A stretch of 64,000 nt of DNA from Sediminibacterium sp. TEGAF015. GTDB taxonomy: Bacteria; Bacteroidota; Bacteroidia; Chitinophagales; Chitinophagaceae. Location of the stretch: contig NZ_AP026683.1 of the NCBI RefSeq assembly GCF_025997995.1, forward strand, positions 2,480,501 through 2,544,500. Reading direction: 5' to 3'. Below, piece by piece: positions 60,821 through 64,000 of this stretch (the first letter of the stretch is position 1; the number at the start of each line of letters is the position of its first letter). A model generated the notes under the pieces. It did no database searches, was not told the DNA's origin, and saw only the letters and a list, made by a program, of their open reading frames with translations. The translations under genes were made by a program, and so were the position numbers.

Positions 60821-61681
60821 TTATTTTTTCAATTCCATGATTCGGTTACTGAGTTCTTCCTTTGCCTGAGGTATTTTAACCAGCTCTTTCGCTTTTTCAT
60901 AGTAAACTATGGCGTTGGTTTTATCTCCTTTAAGGTCGTAACACTCAGCTATATGAAATATAGCTTCAATGTTTTCGGGTTCCTTTTTCACTATTAGTAA
61001 AAATCGCTCAATCGCTTTATCGTATTGTCCGCTCTTCTTACCACCCAGTGCAAGCATCATTTGCCCATAAATATTCTCCGGATTTCTGTCTACCACTTTC
61101 TTAATCAGTGTTATTCCTTCCATAGGATTGGTACTGATATTGCCGAACAGGTAGCAGGCACCTAGTCCAATGCTGCTTGAATCATTTGCAGGATTGATTT
61201 TAAGGGCATTTTCTAAAAGAACTTTCGCATTGCTCGCCAACCAGTTTTGCATGGCTGGATCACCAGACATCATTAACCGGTCTAAAAACAAGCGGGCGGC
61301 AAAGGTGAGGCTTTTTTCAGAATTTTCCAACTTCGCAGCCTCAGAAGTATAATAAGCGTATAAATCGAACTTTCTGGCAGAATCCAGCCAAAAGCGGGCA
61401 ATTTCATGATAAGCGTGAATTTGCTGGTCTTTCACATCTCCTCTTGTTACAGAATTCTCCAATGCTGTCAGGCGTTGCGACTGTGAAGGGGTAATACTGC
61501 CTTTGGCTGCAGTTAGTAGGGTATTCAGGTCAATTTTCTGGGGGGCATCAGCTGAATGGTTATGTCCGTCGTCTTCAGAATGTGTAACAGCTGACTTGTC
61601 TGGAACGGTCTTACCGCCAAAATACAAGGCAAAACAAAGTAAAAGTGCTAGGGCAGAAAGAACGTATTGTTGTTTTTTCAC
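60821..61681 (-). CDS. TPR-repeat membrane-anchored protein
   Basis: 286 residues with a GTG start (61681-61679). One N-terminal membrane helix (7-24) is followed by a charged histidine-rich linker (HSEDDGHNHSADA) and then tetratricopeptide repeats from about 120 to 280 (for example NIYGQMMLALGGKKSGQYDKA and IEAIFHIAECYDLKGDKTNAI). The repeat domain would face the periplasm and bind protein partners. Placement between rng and HU next to mutY-ssb-gldE is a common Bacteroidota arrangement. No enzymatic motif is seen. Confidence 0.88.
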   Translation of the reverse strand: MKKQQYVLSALALLLCFALYFGGKTVPDKSAVTHSEDDGHNHSADAPQKIDLNTLLTAAKGSITPSQSQRLTALENSVTRGDVKDQQIHAYHEIARFWLDSARKFDLYAYYTSEAAKLENSEKSLTFAARLFLDRLMMSGDPAMQNWLASNAKVLLENALKINPANDSSSIGLGACYLFGNISTNPMEGITLIKKVVDRNPENIYGQMMLALGGKKSGQYDKAIERFLLIVKKEPENIEAIFHIAECYDLKGDKTNAIVYYEKAKELVKIPQAKEELSNRIMELKK

Positions 61682-61707
61682 GTAAAGTTCAATTTCTGCA
61701 AAGGTAA

Positions 61708-61992
61708 CTACTTACGTTTGCTTTTCACCTCACTAACGAATTCTTTGGCTGGTTTAAAAGCAGGAATAAAATGTTCAGGAATTTCAACCGCTACATTTTT
61801 TTTGATGTTACGGCCAATTTTAGCAGCTCTTTTTTTAGTAATGAAGCTGCCAAAGCCACGTATGTAAATGTTTTGGCCTTGAGAAAGACTCTCCTTTACC
61901 TCTTTAAACATTGTCTCCAGTGTAACCAAAACATCTACTTTTGGTATTCCTGTTTTTTCAGAAATGTTGTTGATGAGATCTGATTTTCTCAT
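61708..61992 (-). CDS. HU family DNA-binding protein
   Basis: 94 residues with the full HU/IHF fold. The body is MRKSDLINNISEKTGIPKVDV, the dimer core is VKESLSQGQNIYIRGFGSF, and the beta-arm is near KRAAKIGRNIKKN, although the proline that intercalates into DNA reads IPEHFIPAFKPAKEF as usual. It bends and packs DNA as a dimer. It lies 26 bases upstream of the TPR gene on the same strand and is divergent from mutY. Confidence 0.95.
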   Translation of the reverse strand: MRKSDLINNISEKTGIPKVDVLVTLETMFKEVKESLSQGQNIYIRGFGSFITKKRAAKIGRNIKKNVAVEIPEHFIPAFKPAKEFVSEVKSKRK

Positions 61993-62155
61993 TATTAAGT
62001 GTTTTTTTAATAGGTATTTGCATTAAAGTAACAAAAAAAACATGAATTACCCAAAAAAACAGGAATTGTTTTTCAAGACAGTATCAAATCATTCAATTAG
62101 TTACAGTTGTAAATTTGATTATATATTAATTATTCCCCTCCTGAAATAACCTCCA

Positions 62156-63256
62156 ATGAGGAAGAAAAACACGACAGTAGATAAAATAAGCCGCTTTTTT
62201 ACCAAAGAACTGATGCTTTGGAACCTGGATAAAAACCATCGAAATATGCCATGGAAGGGCGAGAAAGACCCTTATAAAATCTGGTTAAGTGAAGTTATGT
62301 TGCAACAAACAAGGGTATCACAGGGATTGGAATATTATAATCGATTTATTGCGGCGTTTCCTACCATTCTGGCGCTTGCCGAAGCTGCGGATGAGAAAGT
62401 GGTCAAAATGTGGGAGGGACTGGGTTATTACAGCCGCTGCAGAAATCTTTTACATACAGCCAGATTTATCAGTTATGAATTGGGAGGAATATTCCCTCAG
62501 GATTACCATCAAATTATTCAGTTAAAGGGAGTTGGTCCTTATACGGCAGCTGCAATTGCATCTTTTGCCTACAATCAACCCTATGCGGTATTGGATGGAA
62601 ATGTTTTTCGCGTGATTTCCCGTTTTTTTGGCATTGATACACCAATCGATACAAATGCAGGTAAAAAAGAGTTTGAGGAATTGGCTCAGGCTTTACTTGA
62701 CAAAATCCGCCCCGGCCTTTATAATCAGGCGATTATGGATTTTGGAGCAACGGTTTGTAAGCCGGCTACCCCTAATTGTGGCTCTTGTTTGCTTGCAAAG
62801 AAATGTGCTGCTTTTCTGAATGGTCAGGTAAATCAGTTACCGGTGAAATCTAAGACAATCACCAAAAAGAAAAGGTGGTTTACCTATTTTATCTTTCACT
62901 GTAAAGGATATTTGGCCATAAGGCAAAGAAGACAAAAAGATATCTGGCAGGGGCTGAATGAGTTTTATTTGTTTGAATCAGAAAGAGCAATACATTGGAC
63001 AACTGCACATGTTAAGGAATGGCTGGAAGAGCAACTGGCTATTGAATCTGCTGAGGTAAAATCCATTTCACCTTCGGTGGTTCAGCAATTGACCCACCAG
63101 CAGATAAGCGGACAGTTTATACATATTGAGTTAGCTTCTATTCCGGTTTCATTGAAAAGTCTGGATTGGATTCAGGAAAAACAAATGAGTGAATTTGCCT
63201 TCCCCAGATTAATAAATGGGTATTTGGAAGCTATTCCGAATAAAAAAACCAGTTGA
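62156..63256 (+). CDS. mutY: A/G-specific adenine glycosylase
   Basis: 366 residues. The helix-hairpin-helix motif LKGVGPYTAAAIASF precedes the catalytic aspartate in VLDGNVFRV. The 4Fe-4S cluster cysteines fit C-x6-C-x2-C-x5-C (CKPATPNCGSCLLAKKC). The C-terminal NUDIX-like domain that recognises 8-oxoG begins near 240 (KKKRWFTYFIFHCKGY). It removes adenine mispaired with 8-oxoguanine. It heads the plus-strand series mutY, ssb, gldE. Confidence 0.97.
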   Translation: MRKKNTTVDKISRFFTKELMLWNLDKNHRNMPWKGEKDPYKIWLSEVMLQQTRVSQGLEYYNRFIAAFPTILALAEAADEKVVKMWEGLGYYSRCRNLLHTARFISYELGGIFPQDYHQIIQLKGVGPYTAAAIASFAYNQPYAVLDGNVFRVISRFFGIDTPIDTNAGKKEFEELAQALLDKIRPGLYNQAIMDFGATVCKPATPNCGSCLLAKKCAAFLNGQVNQLPVKSKTITKKKRWFTYFIFHCKGYLAIRQRRQKDIWQGLNEFYLFESERAIHWTTAHVKEWLEEQLAIESAEVKSISPSVVQQLTHQQISGQFIHIELASIPVSLKSLDWIQEKQMSEFAFPRLINGYLEAIPNKKTS

Positions 63257-63314
63257 TGGTAAATAAATAAAAAATGGGTATTTTTAAGAAGCAATTTACC
63301 TAAATCAAATGCAT

Positions 63315-63704
63315 ATGCGAGGAGTTAACAAGGTTATGCTGATTGGCAATCTGGGGAAAGACCCAGATATACAACAATTGGAAGGGAATATTGGTGTTGC
63401 TAAATTTCCGTTGGCTACAACCGAAACATATAAAGACAGGACAGGTAAGCTCGTTTCTCAAACTGAGTGGCACACTGTGGTTTTATGGCGGGGATTGGCA
63501 GATTTGGCAGAAAAATATTTACACAAGGGTAGTCTAATTTATATTGAAGGAAGATTGAGAACCAGGAGTTGGGAAGATAAGGAAGGCAATAAAAAATTTG
63601 CTACGGAAGTAGTAGCAGACAATTTAATTATGCTGGATAAAAAAATGGATGGCACAGCAGGACCAGGCTCAGGCGAGCCCGATTATGAATCTCTTCCGTT
63701 TTAA
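63315..63704 (+). CDS. ssb: Single-stranded DNA-binding protein
   Basis: 129 residues from ATG 63315 (MRGVNKVMLIGNLGKDPD). An ATG two codons upstream at 63309 is also in frame, but MxGVNKV is the conserved beginning. The OB fold has TEWHTVVLWRGLADLAEKYL and GSLIYIEGRLRTRSWED. The acidic tail ends PDYESLPF, which keeps the hydrophobic tip that binds repair partners. The linker is short, making this a compact SSB. It protects single strands and recruits RecQ, PriA and others. The gene is 58 bases after mutY. Confidence 0.96.
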   Translation: MRGVNKVMLIGNLGKDPDIQQLEGNIGVAKFPLATTETYKDRTGKLVSQTEWHTVVLWRGLADLAEKYLHKGSLIYIEGRLRTRSWEDKEGNKKFATEVVADNLIMLDKKMDGTAGPGSGEPDYESLPF

Positions 63705-63744
63705 TTGTAGCAGAAATGATATTTTTGCTTTCTAACCAAAATCC

Positions 63745-64000
63745 GTGACTTTGGATTATCACCTTGCAGTTGATGTATTATATACTCCCTTTTTATTAAG
63801 CGCAGTGCAAACGCAAGGCACTACCGTAATGGTTATGGTGCTCGTATTTTTGTTTTTTCTGTCTTTTGTTTTATCAGGAGCTGAAGTAGCTTTTTTCTCT
63901 TTAACACATAAAGACATCAATCTGCTACGTTCCAAACAGATTCCTCCTTATCAGCGGATTGTTGATTTACTGGAAGAACCTAAATCTTTCCTGGCATCTC
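63745..64000 (+). CDS. gldE: Gliding motility-associated protein GldE (N-terminal part, cut by window edge)
   Basis: 85 complete residues are visible from a GTG at 63745 to the window edge. A membrane helix (about 28-50) leads into LSGAEVAFFSLTHKDINLL, the signature of the CNNM/DUF21 domain found in GldE and hemolysin C-type transporters. GldE supports gliding and type IX secretion in flavobacteria, where it adjoins gldD and often follows mutY and ssb, as here. The CBS domains and the C-terminus lie beyond the window. The GTG is inferred, as no ATG precedes the first helix. Confidence 0.88.
   Translation, partial: MTLDYHLAVDVLYTPFLLSAVQTQGTTVMVMVLVFLFFLSFVLSGAEVAFFSLTHKDINLLRSKQIPPYQRIVDLLEEPKSFLAS

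Overview
The window is a chromosomal segment of a Bacteroidota bacterium, most likely family Chitinophagaceae. The evidence is a SusC/SusD pair, the gliding-motility lipoproteins GldH and GldE, Bacteroidota-type housekeeping clusters (HU-mutY-ssb-gldE; ricT-holB), a carboxypeptidase-regulatory-like domain in the TonB receptor, and repeated use of the Bacteroidota -7 promoter box TAnnTTTG, often very close to the start codon. No rRNA, tRNA, CRISPR array, transposase or phage gene was found. About 63 protein genes fill nearly all of the sequence.

Layout. 1-5.5 kb (minus): a cut-off MarR regulator, a radical SAM/SPASM enzyme, then a convergently placed operon gcvH, ECF sigma factor, anti-sigma factor, hybrid histidine kinase, VanZ-like protein. 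5.5-19.6 kb: serS, an S9 peptidase, an AhpD-like protein coupled to a 2-oxoacid:ferredoxin oxidoreductase beta subunit, an orphan NarL-type regulator, a Sua5/YrdC-family tRNA threonylcarbamoyl enzyme, rnhB, ctaA, a membrane-bound patatin-like lipase, a lipid kinase, fabH and an alpha/beta hydrolase. 19.8-24.6 kb: typA, then an AT-rich block of genes of unknown function (lipoprotein, beta-barrel, frameshifted two-helix protein) bounded by two identical 32-bp terminator hairpins, then a small secreted protein. 24.7-32 kb (minus): obg and a compact phenylacetate-catabolism operon (tetR-paaE-paaA-paaB-paaC-paaD-paaG-paaI-paaY). 32-44.7 kb: PfkB kinase, asd, two lipoproteins, a DUF2461 protein, ligA, a NUDIX-type regulator, yicC, gldH with an overlapping two-component system, a divergent arginase-family protein and a PBP4-type carboxypeptidase. 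44.7-54 kb: mutL, an M3 peptidase, ricT, holB, glutathione peroxidase, comF, radA. 54-64 kb: susC/susD, rng, a 30-residue basic ribosomal-type protein, a TPR protein, HU, mutY, ssb and the start of gldE.

Working together. The paa genes encode the whole PaaABCE epoxidase plus PaaD, the PaaG isomerase and two thioesterases, but not the ligase PaaK, the ring-opening enzyme PaaZ or the beta-oxidation steps, which must lie elsewhere. DNA repair is strongly represented (ligA, mutL, radA, mutY, ssb, holB, rnhB). Gliding is represented by gldH and gldE in two separate clusters.

The part I find least explained is 21.66-24.15 kb, where a perfect repeat of a bidirectional terminator brackets genes unlike their neighbours. 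It looks like an acquired cassette, but no integrase or transposase is visible, so its mechanism is inference. Other points to check are a MutL whose endonuclease motifs are altered, an arginase-family protein whose metal ligands are altered, and hairpin-rich leaders before the Sua5/YrdC gene and asd.
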